Shown one piece after another: positions 1 through 5,930 of a stretch of DNA of 22,693 bases; position 1 is the stretch's first letter, and every line of letters starts with the position of its first letter. The DNA lies in the IMG/VR virus record IMGVR_UViG_3300004460_000256, positions 1 through 22,693 of that record. One strand, written 5' to 3'. The notes below the pieces were generated by a model, which had not been told where the DNA came from, did not search any database, and saw nothing but the letters and a program-made list of their open reading frames with translations. The position numbers and the translations under genes are program-made. The DNA is from a virus.

Positions 1-599
1 CGGCAGAAGATATGAATGCTGTGATTAAAAATGCTGATCGGCTGAGACAAGTAACAAACGCGCACGTTATGCTTATTCACCATAGTGGCAAGTCTAAGGA
101 AGCAGGTGCCAGGGGCAGTTCAGCGCTGCGCGCTGCAACGGACACAGAGATCGAGATTGAGAAATCAAACAACGTCAGTACTGCTACAGTGTCTAAACAG
201 CGTGAGATTGAGTGTGAAGGCGAATTTCATTTCGGGCTTGAAGTTATAGAGCTGGGGCATAATCAACGTGGCAAGGCAGTTACGAGCTGTGTTGTGACCG
301 AAGAGGATGCACCAAGTGGGCGCAAGCGAGAGCGCAGGCCGAATGGCAAGCAGCAAAAGCTTTTATTCAACGTCGCACAACAACTGTTGTCTGGCGCACC
401 ATCTCGGCAGGTGTTAGGTGCCAATGGGCCTACAGTGCGTGTGATTGTTGAGAGTGAACTGCGCCACAGTGCATACGCTCGCATGACAAACGATCCAAAG
501 CACAAATCTACAGCGTTCAATAGGGCGTTAGATGGCCTCGTTGCAGATGAGTTTTTGATGCGTGATGAAACTCACATCTGGGCAATATCTGATGTCTAA
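1..599 (+). CDS. RepA-like AAA ATPase, C-terminal part (5' partial)
   Basis: The reading frame is open from the window edge (first whole codon at base 3), so the N-terminus with the Walker A motif lies upstream. The visible part has the last strands of a RecA-type ATPase of the RepA/AAA_25 group: a hydrophobic strand ending in HHSGK (about 23-27 residues after the first visible Met), then the ARGSSALRAATD segment typical of this family. The last 85 or so residues look like a winged-helix domain ending in a wing (LVADEFLMRDETHIWAI). Members act as hexameric helicases or helicase-like ATPases in phage and plasmid replication, or as general ATP-dependent strand-exchange-like proteins. Position next to a repeat cluster fits replication. 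Family assignment is from motif recall; the exact role is inferred. Confidence 0.8.
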   Translation, partial: AEDMNAVIKNADRLRQVTNAHVMLIHHSGKSKEAGARGSSALRAATDTEIEIEKSNNVSTATVSKQREIECEGEFHFGLEVIELGHNQRGKAVTSCVVTEEDAPSGRKRERRPNGKQQKLLFNVAQQLLSGAPSRQVLGANGPTVRVIVESELRHSAYARMTNDPKHKSTAFNRALDGLVADEFLMRDETHIWAISDV

Positions 600-807
600 A
601 CCAGTACCAATATCTGCATGGATACGCTGGTCAGATGGATCACTTTCGTATGATTTGTACGCGGATAAACAGAACCATTCGTCAGATATATTTAGTTTTC
701 GCAGCGTTTGGTTATGGGTCCGCAAACACCGCAAACACCGCAAACACCGAAAAGCGGTGTGCGCGGGTATGCGGAGTACACACCGCAAACACCGCAAAAC
801 CCTATAG
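592..807 (+). CDS. Possible small overlapping ORF reading through the repeats
   Basis: The ATG at 592 overlaps the stop codon of the RepA-like gene (the end reads ATGTCTAA), a common coupled arrangement. The 71-residue product begins with a plausible segment (SKPVPISAWIRWSDGSLSYD). It then becomes a low-complexity basic tail of repeated K-H-R units, which simply translates the 9-bp DNA repeat at 721-800. The stop codon lies inside the palindrome at 798-811. All three forward frames stay open over the repeats because the unit length is a multiple of three, so openness is weak evidence. It may be a small real protein whose 3' end overlaps a control element, or not a gene. I recognise no family. 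Confidence 0.3.
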   Translation: MSKPVPISAWIRWSDGSLSYDLYADKQNHSSDIFSFRSVWLWVRKHRKHRKHRKAVCAGMRSTHRKHRKTL

Positions 808-826
808 GGTTGCGGGAATGCGGTGT
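721..826. repeat. Iteron-like 9-bp repeat cluster with inverted copies
   Basis: ACACCGCAA occurs perfectly at 726-734, 735-743, 780-788 and 789-797, with a degenerate copy at 744-751. Inverted copies are GCGGTGT at 754-760 and TGCGGTGT at 819-826, with partial ones near 769 and 810. Neighbouring direct and inverted copies can form hairpins: 744-749 with 755-760 (loop AAAAG), and 754-761 with 779-786 (17-base loop). Directly repeated 9-bp units beside a RepA-like ATPase are what an iteron-type origin or a protein-binding regulatory array would look like. A role in replication is inference. Confidence 0.75.
798..811. promoter_or_regulatory. Perfect 14-bp palindrome
   Basis: AACCCTATAGGGTT is a perfect palindrome at the right edge of the 9-bp repeat cluster, 48 bases before the DUF6362-like gene. 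Flanking CGC (793-795) and GCG (812-814) extend the symmetry across small gaps. It suits a dimeric regulator binding site. Its TATAGGG core also resembles the initiation part of T7-type promoters, but the upstream recognition bases do not match the T7 consensus. Confidence 0.45.
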
Positions 827-859
827 CCGAATCAACATTTATAGTGGGGAGGTAGGATT

Positions 860-1249
860 ATGAAGATTAATGGTGTTGACGATTTGATTGAGCTTTTCTT
901 CCAGGCTGCGAAGACTGAACGCAAGTTGCCAAGGGCTTATGATTTGAGAGCTAAAGGTTGCTGGCCTACTTACGCTGATGACCCAGAACTGGCGTATGGT
1001 TACAACGATGCAGTGTTGACGGTTGGCGGGGCAAATACTCAAGAGATTGGTGATTACGATCAGGCGTTGGACATGACACAAATTATGGACGATTCTGACC
1101 GAAAATTGGTATGGGCTGTTGCGCACTCAGCGGCGCGCAGGACGCGTGGGCCTGCTTGGACGAAGATCGGTAAGTTAACGGGCATGCATGCGCAGACGGT
1201 GAAGCGTAGGTTTGAGCAAGCCATCATGGAATTATGGTACAAAATATAG
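860..1249 (+). CDS. DUF6362-like helix-turn-helix protein
   Basis: This is a 129-residue protein with a clear ribosome binding site (GGGGAGG at 846-852, 7 bases before ATG). The N-terminal half has the R-K-L-P...W-P pattern I associate with DUF6362 proteins of alphaproteobacterial phages. The C-terminal half (about 80-128) has the conserved D-x-K-L-V-W start followed by a helix-turn-helix: W100-TKIGKLTGMHAQTVKRRFEQ. The domain resembles sigma-like or terminase-small-subunit-like DNA-binding helices. It lies between the replication edge and the terminase genes, so it could be a late regulator or a packaging-related DNA-binding protein. The family call is from recall; the function is unknown. 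Confidence 0.7.
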   Translation: MKINGVDDLIELFFQAAKTERKLPRAYDLRAKGCWPTYADDPELAYGYNDAVLTVGGANTQEIGDYDQALDMTQIMDDSDRKLVWAVAHSAARRTRGPAWTKIGKLTGMHAQTVKRRFEQAIMELWYKI

Positions 1250-1255
1250 ACGAAA

Positions 1256-1287
1256 ACGTTTGCCAAACGTACGAAATGTGGTATGTT
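1256..1287 (+). promoter_or_regulatory. Candidate sigma70 promoter with overlapping operator
   Basis: A -35-like TTGCCA (1260-1265) is separated by 16 bases from TATGTT (1282-1287), preceded by an extended -10 TGG (1279-1281). The -35 lies inside a symmetric element ACGTTTG-C-CAAACGT (1256-1270), a good shape for an operator. Transcription would start near 1294 and run into the packaging genes through the terminator at 1335-1363. The hexamers are only partial matches, so this is a candidate. Confidence 0.35.
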
Positions 1288-1297
1288 TTTATTAACG

Positions 1298-1311
1298 TTG
1301 GACAAGTCCAA
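1298..1311 (+). promoter_or_regulatory. Leader inverted repeat
   Basis: TTGGAC-AA-GTCCAA forms a 6-bp inverted repeat (in RNA, 5 bp with a CAAG loop) followed by a short T run at 1315-1319. It lies between the candidate promoter and the terminator. Bases 1300-1307 can also pair, with one mismatch, with 1331-1338, which include the 5' arm of the terminator. The two structures are therefore mutually exclusive. Confidence 0.4.
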
Positions 1312-1334
1312 TCGTTTTTCTTCCCTGTCAACTT

Positions 1335-1363
1335 GCCCTGGCCTTGCGCCGGGGCTTTCTTTT
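1335..1363 (+). terminator. Intrinsic terminator before the packaging genes
   Basis: The stem GCCCTGG (1335-1341) pairs with CCGGGGC (1349-1355), with one G-U pair and a 7-base loop, and is followed by TTTCTTTT (1356-1363). The T tract runs straight into the GAGG ribosome binding site of the small terminase gene. It ends transcripts from the replication side, or attenuates those from the candidate promoter at 1256-1287. Confidence 0.8.
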
Positions 1364-1372
1364 GAGGTCACC

Positions 1373-1783
1373 GTGGCAAAGCGTGAGCGCATAAAAAAGT
1401 CTGTGTTTGAAAAGATATGTCAGTTGATGGCCGAAGGCAGGTCGTTGGCTCGCATCTGCCGTGAGGATGCCAAGCTTCCATCTGATCGCACAGTGTTGCG
1501 TCACATACAAGAAAATGAGGATGCTTACGATATGTATCGCAAAGCGCAGGCGGTACGTGCCGAGCGGTTGCGAGATGAGATCATTGATTTGATTGAGATG
1601 CCATTGCCAGACGATCCCAAGCTTGCGTCCGCTGAAGTTAATCGTCGCAGGCTTGAGGCAGACTACAAAGATAAGTTCATCAGGCAGGTACAGAGCCAAG
1701 GCTTACGCGTTCGAAAGGATGACAGCGATGCGCCATCAGGTATCACATTGACCTGGGGAAGTAGCGTTGTTGAAGTGTCTTAG
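1373..1783 (+). CDS. Terminase small subunit
   Basis: I chose the GTG start at 1373 because GAGG (1364-1367) sits 5 bases before it. Upstream in-frame codons would lie inside the terminator hairpin. The 136-residue product starts with a helix-turn-helix (about residues 12-46, containing EGRSLARICRED and PSDRTVLRHIQENED). A helical segment follows, with R-A-E-R-L-R-D-E-I-I-D and AEVNRRRLEADY, the usual pattern of podovirus and siphovirus small terminase subunits. This protein recognises the packaging site and hands DNA to the large subunit. The end overlaps the zinc-ribbon gene by 17 bases. The terminase large subunit gene 550 bases downstream supports the call. Confidence 0.85.
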   Translation: MAKRERIKKSVFEKICQLMAEGRSLARICREDAKLPSDRTVLRHIQENEDAYDMYRKAQAVRAERLRDEIIDLIEMPLPDDPKLASAEVNRRRLEADYKDKFIRQVQSQGLRVRKDDSDAPSGITLTWGSSVVEVS

Positions 1784-1994
1784 GAATATCATACAGCCAT
1801 GCCCTTGGTGTGGTGCAGAGACACGGTTCAGCCACGTTAACGGACATGTGCAATGCGATGCATGTAAGCGTGTGGTGCAGGATTGTTGTGAAGGTGAGCG
1901 AGCTGATAACGGATTGTCTGAAGACATTGCTGACGCGGATCGCGCGCGCGGAGCGCGAACAGATCAAGAACATGTAGGCATGTCAGGTTCATAG
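1767..1994 (+). CDS. Small zinc-ribbon protein
   Basis: The likely start is TTG at 1767 (or TTG at 1770), with GGGGAAG at 1755-1761 as ribosome binding site inside the terminase small subunit gene. The 75-residue product has a four-cysteine knuckle: C12-P-W-C15, then C30-D-A-C33, with H23 and H27 between them. C40 and C41 follow directly. The motif CPWCG...QCxxCKRxVxDCC occurs in small phage proteins of this neighbourhood. The C-terminal 30 residues are polar and probably disordered. Zinc binding is well supported by spacing. The function is unknown, possibly DNA or protein binding during packaging or regulation. The stop codon lies in the loop of a hairpin at 1982-2000. Confidence 0.65.
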   Translation: MLKCLRNIIQPCPWCGAETRFSHVNGHVQCDACKRVVQDCCEGERADNGLSEDIADADRARGARTDQEHVGMSGS

Positions 1995-2179
1995 CCTGAC
2001 GGTTTGTCCAGCAATATCAACGGGTTAGGGGATATTGTCAGCGGCCAGTCCGCAGCCTGGTGCTTAATGCCGCCGAAAAACATTTTGTTTTTCTGCTATC
2101 GAAGCACCCCCCACCCCCCCAGAAGCGACCGCGACTTAATATTAAATATAGGTCCGGCGAACAGTCACACGAGGATTAA
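1982..2179 (+). other. Hairpin-rich gap before the terminase large subunit region
   Basis: No convincing gene is seen here. Several inverted repeats follow one another: GTCAGG/CCTGAC (1982-1987 with 1995-2000), CAATATC/GATATTG (2012-2018 with 2031-2037), GCGG/CCGC (2041-2044 with 2050-2053) and GAAAAACA/TGTTTTTC (2075-2082 with 2086-2093). Two runs of C (C6 and C7 split by one A, 2107-2120) and the palindrome TTAATATTAA (2136-2145) come next. This could be a structured untranslated RNA, a packaging recognition site or a control region. Which of these it is cannot be decided from sequence alone. Confidence 0.5.
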
Positions 2180-2314
2180 ATGCCAGGTCTCTACGCAAAC
2201 ATAAACGCCAGAAAAGCGGCTGGAACCAGCCGCCCAAAAGGCAAAAGCACGATCAGCCCAAAATCATATTCGCTAATGCAAAAGGGTTTTAAGAAGAAAA
2301 AGCCAAAAGCTTAA
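2180..2314 (+). CDS. Conserved-looking 44-residue basic protein
   Basis: The ATG at 2180 follows GAGGA (2171-2175) at good spacing, and the stop at 2312-2314 is 15 bases before the large terminase gene. The product starts MPGLYANINARKAAG and ends in a lysine-rich tail (KKKKPKA). Small proteins beginning MPGLYANI with a basic body are ones I recall from marine podoviruses next to terminase genes; I know no function. The strong positive charge suggests nucleic acid or capsid-interior contact (inference). Confidence 0.7.
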   Translation: MPGLYANINARKAAGTSRPKGKSTISPKSYSLMQKGFKKKKPKA

Positions 2315-2329
2315 ACGCACAGGAGCGTT

Positions 2330-3622
2330 ATGCCCAAAAATGTAAATATTGAGATTCCGTACACGCCAAGGCCGCTTCAGGCAGAGCTGCATGAGCTGAT
2401 CGACGGGGAGCGTTTCAACGTTGTTTTGTGCCATCGACGCTTTGGCAAAACGGTTTGCGCGATCAACCATTTAATCAAGCAAGCGATTTTAGAGCCGAAA
2501 GAGCGGCCTCGGCTGGCCTACATTGCACCAACCAGGGTGCAGGCCAAGTTGGTGGCCTGGGACTACTTAAAACACTACTGCGCAAACATTCCTGACATGC
2601 AGTATAACGAGACGGAATTGCGCGCAGACTTTTCCAACGGCGCTCGAATACAATTGTTAGGCGCAGAAAATCCGAGCAGCCTGCGCGGCATTTATTTAGA
2701 TATGTGCGTGATCGACGAGGTTGCGGATTGCCCAGAAAGTTTATTTCCTGAAGTAATTCGTCCGGCGTTGTCTGACAGGAAGGGTAGCTGCCTTTTTATT
2801 GGAACACCAAAAGGACACAATTTCTTTTTCGATTTATTTGAGACAGCGGGAGCAACTGACGGCTGGGGCCAGGCAGTTTACCGAGCAAGCGAAACAAACA
2901 TTGTTGATGAAGACGAGCTGGCAGCGGCTCGCGTCAGCATGTCAGAGGATCAATACAATCAAGAATTTGAGTGCAGTTGGACAGCGAATATCAGCGGCGC
3001 TGTGTGGGGCAAAGAATTGCAGAAGGCATCTGAGGATGGCCGCATTACGGAAGTACCGTACGATCCTAACTTCCCTGTTGAGACGTGGTGGGATATCGGC
3101 ATGCACGATTACACTGCAATTTGGTTTTCTCAGCGCGTTGGCCGCTCAGTGCATTTTATTGATTATTATCAAGCTCGCGGAGAAGGCTTGCCGCATTACG
3201 TTTCGGTTTTGCAAGACAAGGATTACGTCTATCAAAGCCATTATGGGCCGCATGATCTTGAAGTACGAGAGATATCCAGCGGACGCAGTAGACGTGAAGT
3301 GGCATACGAGCTTGGACTGACGTTCAAGATTGTTCCGAGGATTTCTATTCACGATGGGCTGCATGCGGCCAGGCTTCTAATCCCAATGGCATGGTTTGAT
3401 CGATCTGCTTGCAAAGAAGGTTTAGACGCGATGCGCGCGTACCATTTTGCATACGATGAGCGCTCCAGGCGCTTTAGAGACAAGCCTGTACACACATGGG
3501 CAAGCCATGCAGCGGACGCGTTTCGATATTGCGCCGTTGGTTTAAACAAATTTGATGATCGCCGGGGGCCACCACAGATCATGGCAGATAATAATTATAA
3601 TCCATTTGAGGTATCGTTATGA
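2330..3622 (+). CDS. Terminase large subunit
   Basis: This is the 430-residue packaging motor ATPase and nuclease. The ribosome binding site AGGAG (2321-2325) precedes the ATG. The N-terminal ATPase has the Walker A-like motif C34-HRRFGK-T41, adenine-motif region TPRPLQ (12-17), Walker B CVIDE with D129 and E130, and coupling motif FIGTPKG (156-162). The C-terminal RNase H-like nuclease shows W254-D255-IG (first acidic residue), GPHDL around 306-310, and HTWASHAADAFRY with D396. This set is typical of podovirus large terminases. It is shorter than T7 gp19 (586 residues), as usual for this subgroup. Together with the small subunit it cuts and packages concatemeric DNA through the portal. The gene overlaps the next one by 4 bases (ATGA). 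Confidence 0.95.
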   Translation: MPKNVNIEIPYTPRPLQAELHELIDGERFNVVLCHRRFGKTVCAINHLIKQAILEPKERPRLAYIAPTRVQAKLVAWDYLKHYCANIPDMQYNETELRADFSNGARIQLLGAENPSSLRGIYLDMCVIDEVADCPESLFPEVIRPALSDRKGSCLFIGTPKGHNFFFDLFETAGATDGWGQAVYRASETNIVDEDELAAARVSMSEDQYNQEFECSWTANISGAVWGKELQKASEDGRITEVPYDPNFPVETWWDIGMHDYTAIWFSQRVGRSVHFIDYYQARGEGLPHYVSVLQDKDYVYQSHYGPHDLEVREISSGRSRREVAYELGLTFKIVPRISIHDGLHAARLLIPMAWFDRSACKEGLDAMRAYHFAYDERSRRFRDKPVHTWASHAADAFRYCAVGLNKFDDRRGPPQIMADNNYNPFEVSL

Positions 3623-3840
3623 GTTTTCTTATGCCCAAGACCGCTACGCCACCTCCAATACCACCTGTGCCACCGCCACCAGCTATCGATGCGCCATCCA
3701 CTGATGTGCAAGATGCTTTGCGATCTGATTTGAAGCGCCGCAAGGGTTCATCGGCAGCAATTGTTTCGGGCGGTGCCGGATTAACAACAGAAGAAAAGGT
3801 CTCCAGCGCGTCACTGCTTGGCGGCACTTTGAAAGGTTAA
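3619..3840 (+). CDS. Small proline-rich protein upstream of portal
   Basis: This 73-residue protein begins at an ATGA overlap with the terminase large subunit stop, so it is probably translated by coupling. Residues 9-22 are almost all proline and aliphatic (PPPIPPVPPPPA). The second half has a short basic cluster (LKRRKG, 38-43) followed by S-S-A-A-I-V-S-G-G-x-G and a final S-L-L-G-G. I recall proteins with the same layout (poly-Pro, RRRKGR-S-x-x-L-T-G, final L-L-G) between terminase and portal in many phages. The function is not known; an extended linker or head-assembly peptide is possible. Confidence 0.7.
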   Translation: MSFLMPKTATPPPIPPVPPPPAIDAPSTDVQDALRSDLKRRKGSSAAIVSGGAGLTTEEKVSSASLLGGTLKG

Positions 3841-3841
3841 A

Positions 3842-4054
3842 ATGGGTAGAGTTTTTGGCGGCGCAAAACCCGCACCAGCTCCAACGGTTACACCAAATCC
3901 TGTGGTTACACCAAAGGCAGCGGTTCAGATCGGCGATAACATTGATGGTGAAAAGAAGAAGGCAACCGTCAAGCGCGGCGTTCCGCGCAGGTTATCTTCA
4001 AGTGTGCTTGGTAGTGTTGCAGGCGAGACCACCAAAGCAAAGCTGGGTGATTAA
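3842..4054 (+). CDS. Small Ala/Pro/Lys-rich protein upstream of portal
   Basis: This is a 70-residue ORF of unknown function. AAAGG (3831-3835) can serve as ribosome binding site. Residues 8-26 are rich in Ala, Pro, Thr and Val and probably extended. A lysine-rich stretch (38-45) then leads to V-P-R-R-L-S-S-S-V-L-G-S. The basic-Ser-Gly pattern and final part faintly resemble the preceding 73-residue protein, so the two may be distant duplicates; this is weak. Its stop codon shares one base with the portal start (TAATG), consistent with a real coupled gene. Confidence 0.6.
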   Translation: MGRVFGGAKPAPAPTVTPNPVVTPKAAVQIGDNIDGEKKKATVKRGVPRRLSSSVLGSVAGETTKAKLGD

Positions 4055-5676
4055 TGAACAAGATTGACGATAGAGCCATTGGCCTAGCAAAGCGCCTTTC
4101 CAAACTTGAGAGCGAGCGCGGCCAGTGGGAATATCACTGGCAACAACTGGCTGAATATATTTTGCCGCGCAAGGCTGACATCAATGTCCGGCGTACGCCA
4201 GGCGACAAGCGCATGGAGCTGGTTTTTGATGGCACAGCTATTCATGCGTCTGAGATGTTAGCGGCTAGTTTGCATGGCATGCTGACCAATCCATATTCGC
4301 CTTGGTTTGATCTGCGATATCGTGATGAAGAATTTAATAAAGATGATGAAGCCAAGGAGTATCTTGAAGAGGTCACTGACCTTTTGCACAAAACGTTCCA
4401 GCGTTCAAACTTCAGCGAGCAAATACATGAACTCTATATGGACCTGGTTGTTTTTGGTACGGGTGTTTGTTTTGTCGAAGAAGACCCCGACCTTGATGTA
4501 AGATTTTCAACGCGGCACATGAAAGAATGTTTTCTTGTTGAGAACAATCTAGGCCGAGTTGATACAGTATATCGAAAGTTTCAGTTGCCAGTTCGCGCAT
4601 GTGCTTTGCAGTTTGGCGAAGAGAACATCGGCGAAAAGCTGCAACGCAAATTAAAAAAAGACCCATTTGAAGAAGTGACAATTGTTCACGTTGTGATGCC
4701 GCGAACAGATCGGGATGCTGAAAGAATAGACTCAAAGAACATGCCGTTTGCGAGCATGTATTTTGATCCAGATCAAAAGATTGTGCTTGGCGAAAGCGGT
4801 TTCCGCGAAATGCCATATTTGACGCCGCGTTTTCTAAAAAGCTCGTTCGAAAAAAATTACGGCAGAAGCCCGTCAATGACAGCGTTACCCGATGTGAAAA
4901 TGATAAATCGCATGTCAGAGGTAACCATCAAATCTGCGCAGAAGCAGGTTGATCCACCTTTGATGGTTCCAGACGATGGCTTTATCTTGCCAGTCCGCAC
5001 CAGACCTGGGGGTTTAAACTTTTACAGATCAGGAACGCGAGATCGTATTGAGCCGTTGAACATCGGCGCAAACAATCCGCTTGGTTTGAATTTAGAAGAG
5101 CAGCGCAGGCAAGCTATCCGCGCAGCATACTACGTCGATCAATTGACGCTTGGTGTTGGTCCGCAGATGACAGCTACAGAAGTTGTTTCTCGCACCGAAG
5201 AAAAAATGCGCATGCTTGGACCAGTTCTAGGTCGGCTACAAGCTGAACTACTTCAGCCGATGATTGATCGAGTGTTTGGCATAATGGTTAGAAAAAACAA
5301 ACTACCAATGCCGCCGGAGATACTTGGCGAAACACGCATTGATATTGAATACGTCTCACCTCTTGCGCGCGCTCAACGCCAGTCTGATCTGCAATCAGTA
5401 ATGCGCATGTTTGAAGTGTTATCGCCTGCCGCGTCAATTGATCCGACAGTCTTCGATCACATCGACATGGACGGCATGGTCCGTCACCTACTGAACGTTC
5501 TGCATGTGCCAGCGAGGGTGAGCCAAGGCGAAGCGGAAGTAATGCTGAAGCGCGAAGAGCGGTCAAACCAACAGCAACAGGCGCAACAACAGCAAGAAGC
5601 CATGCAAACAGCCCAGGCGATGGGCGCAGCGGCACCAGCAATGAAGGTTTTGCAACAAGGAAACCAGGAGTTTTAA
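4054..5676 (+). CDS. Portal protein (head-tail connector, T7 gp8 type)
   Basis: The product is 540 residues, close to T7 gp8 (536). The N-terminal part matches the podovirus head-to-tail connector family: RLSKLESERGQWEYHWQQLAEYI..P, then FDGTAIHASEMLAASLHGMLTNPYSPWF, and LVVFGTGVCFVEED. These are the recurrent landmarks of this family. The C-terminus is glutamine-rich (Q runs around 504-518), as is common for these portals. Twelve copies form the ring through which DNA is packaged and ejected, and on which the gp11-like adaptor docks. The start overlaps the previous stop by one base. The next gene starts 3 bases after the stop. Confidence 0.95.
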   Translation: MNKIDDRAIGLAKRLSKLESERGQWEYHWQQLAEYILPRKADINVRRTPGDKRMELVFDGTAIHASEMLAASLHGMLTNPYSPWFDLRYRDEEFNKDDEAKEYLEEVTDLLHKTFQRSNFSEQIHELYMDLVVFGTGVCFVEEDPDLDVRFSTRHMKECFLVENNLGRVDTVYRKFQLPVRACALQFGEENIGEKLQRKLKKDPFEEVTIVHVVMPRTDRDAERIDSKNMPFASMYFDPDQKIVLGESGFREMPYLTPRFLKSSFEKNYGRSPSMTALPDVKMINRMSEVTIKSAQKQVDPPLMVPDDGFILPVRTRPGGLNFYRSGTRDRIEPLNIGANNPLGLNLEEQRRQAIRAAYYVDQLTLGVGPQMTATEVVSRTEEKMRMLGPVLGRLQAELLQPMIDRVFGIMVRKNKLPMPPEILGETRIDIEYVSPLARAQRQSDLQSVMRMFEVLSPAASIDPTVFDHIDMDGMVRHLLNVLHVPARVSQGEAEVMLKREERSNQQQQAQQQQEAMQTAQAMGAAAPAMKVLQQGNQEF

Positions 5677-5679
5677 CAC

Positions 5680-5928
5680 ATGGATGAGCAGGAGCAATTA
5701 ACGGCTTTAGAGAAAAGCCGAGAAGGTATGCGAGTAACTTATCGAGCATTGTTTAAAAGTGACAACGGACAAATCGTGTTGAAAGATTTGCAACGGCGGT
5801 GTCATCAAAGCCGCACATCTTTCGACGCCGATCCATACGTCACTGCATATAACGAGGGCCAGCGAACTGCCATTTTGTTTATTGAGCAAATGATAAGAGA
5901 CCAACCGAAACAAACAGAAGGAGAATAA
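5680..5928 (+). CDS. Bbp19-like small phage protein
   Basis: This 82-residue protein lies between portal and scaffold. Its core (about 22-72) reads RALFKSDNGQIVLKDLQRRC, then TSFDADPYVTAYNEGQR and a hydrophobic helix. It matches the pattern of the Bbp19 family named from Bordetella phage BPP-1 (F..T..G..VL.DL.R.C.....F...DPY.TAFNEG.R). The family has no established function that I know; its place suggests a head-assembly role. AGGAG upstream of the ATG supports the start. Confidence 0.75.
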   Translation: MDEQEQLTALEKSREGMRVTYRALFKSDNGQIVLKDLQRRCHQSRTSFDADPYVTAYNEGQRTAILFIEQMIRDQPKQTEGE

Positions 5929-5930
5929 CA

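Noticed and set aside
528-797. Minus-strand ORF with repeated C-L-R units
   Set aside because: It only translates the 9-bp repeat, has no good ribosome binding site, and runs against the uniform + strand layout.
721-800. CRISPR array
   Set aside because: Units are 9 bp, directly tandem and without spacers.
635-844. Second + strand ORF through the repeats (A-N-T units)
   Set aside because: Repeat length divisible by three keeps all frames open; no start signal or protein-like sequence.
1283-1372. N-terminal extension of the small terminase subunit
   Set aside because: It would be encoded by the leader hairpin and terminator; GTG at 1373 has the better ribosome binding site and matches the family start.
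2004-2204. TTG-started ORF in the hairpin-rich gap
   Set aside because: No ribosome binding site, odd composition caused by the C tracts, and it overlaps the better-supported small basic gene.
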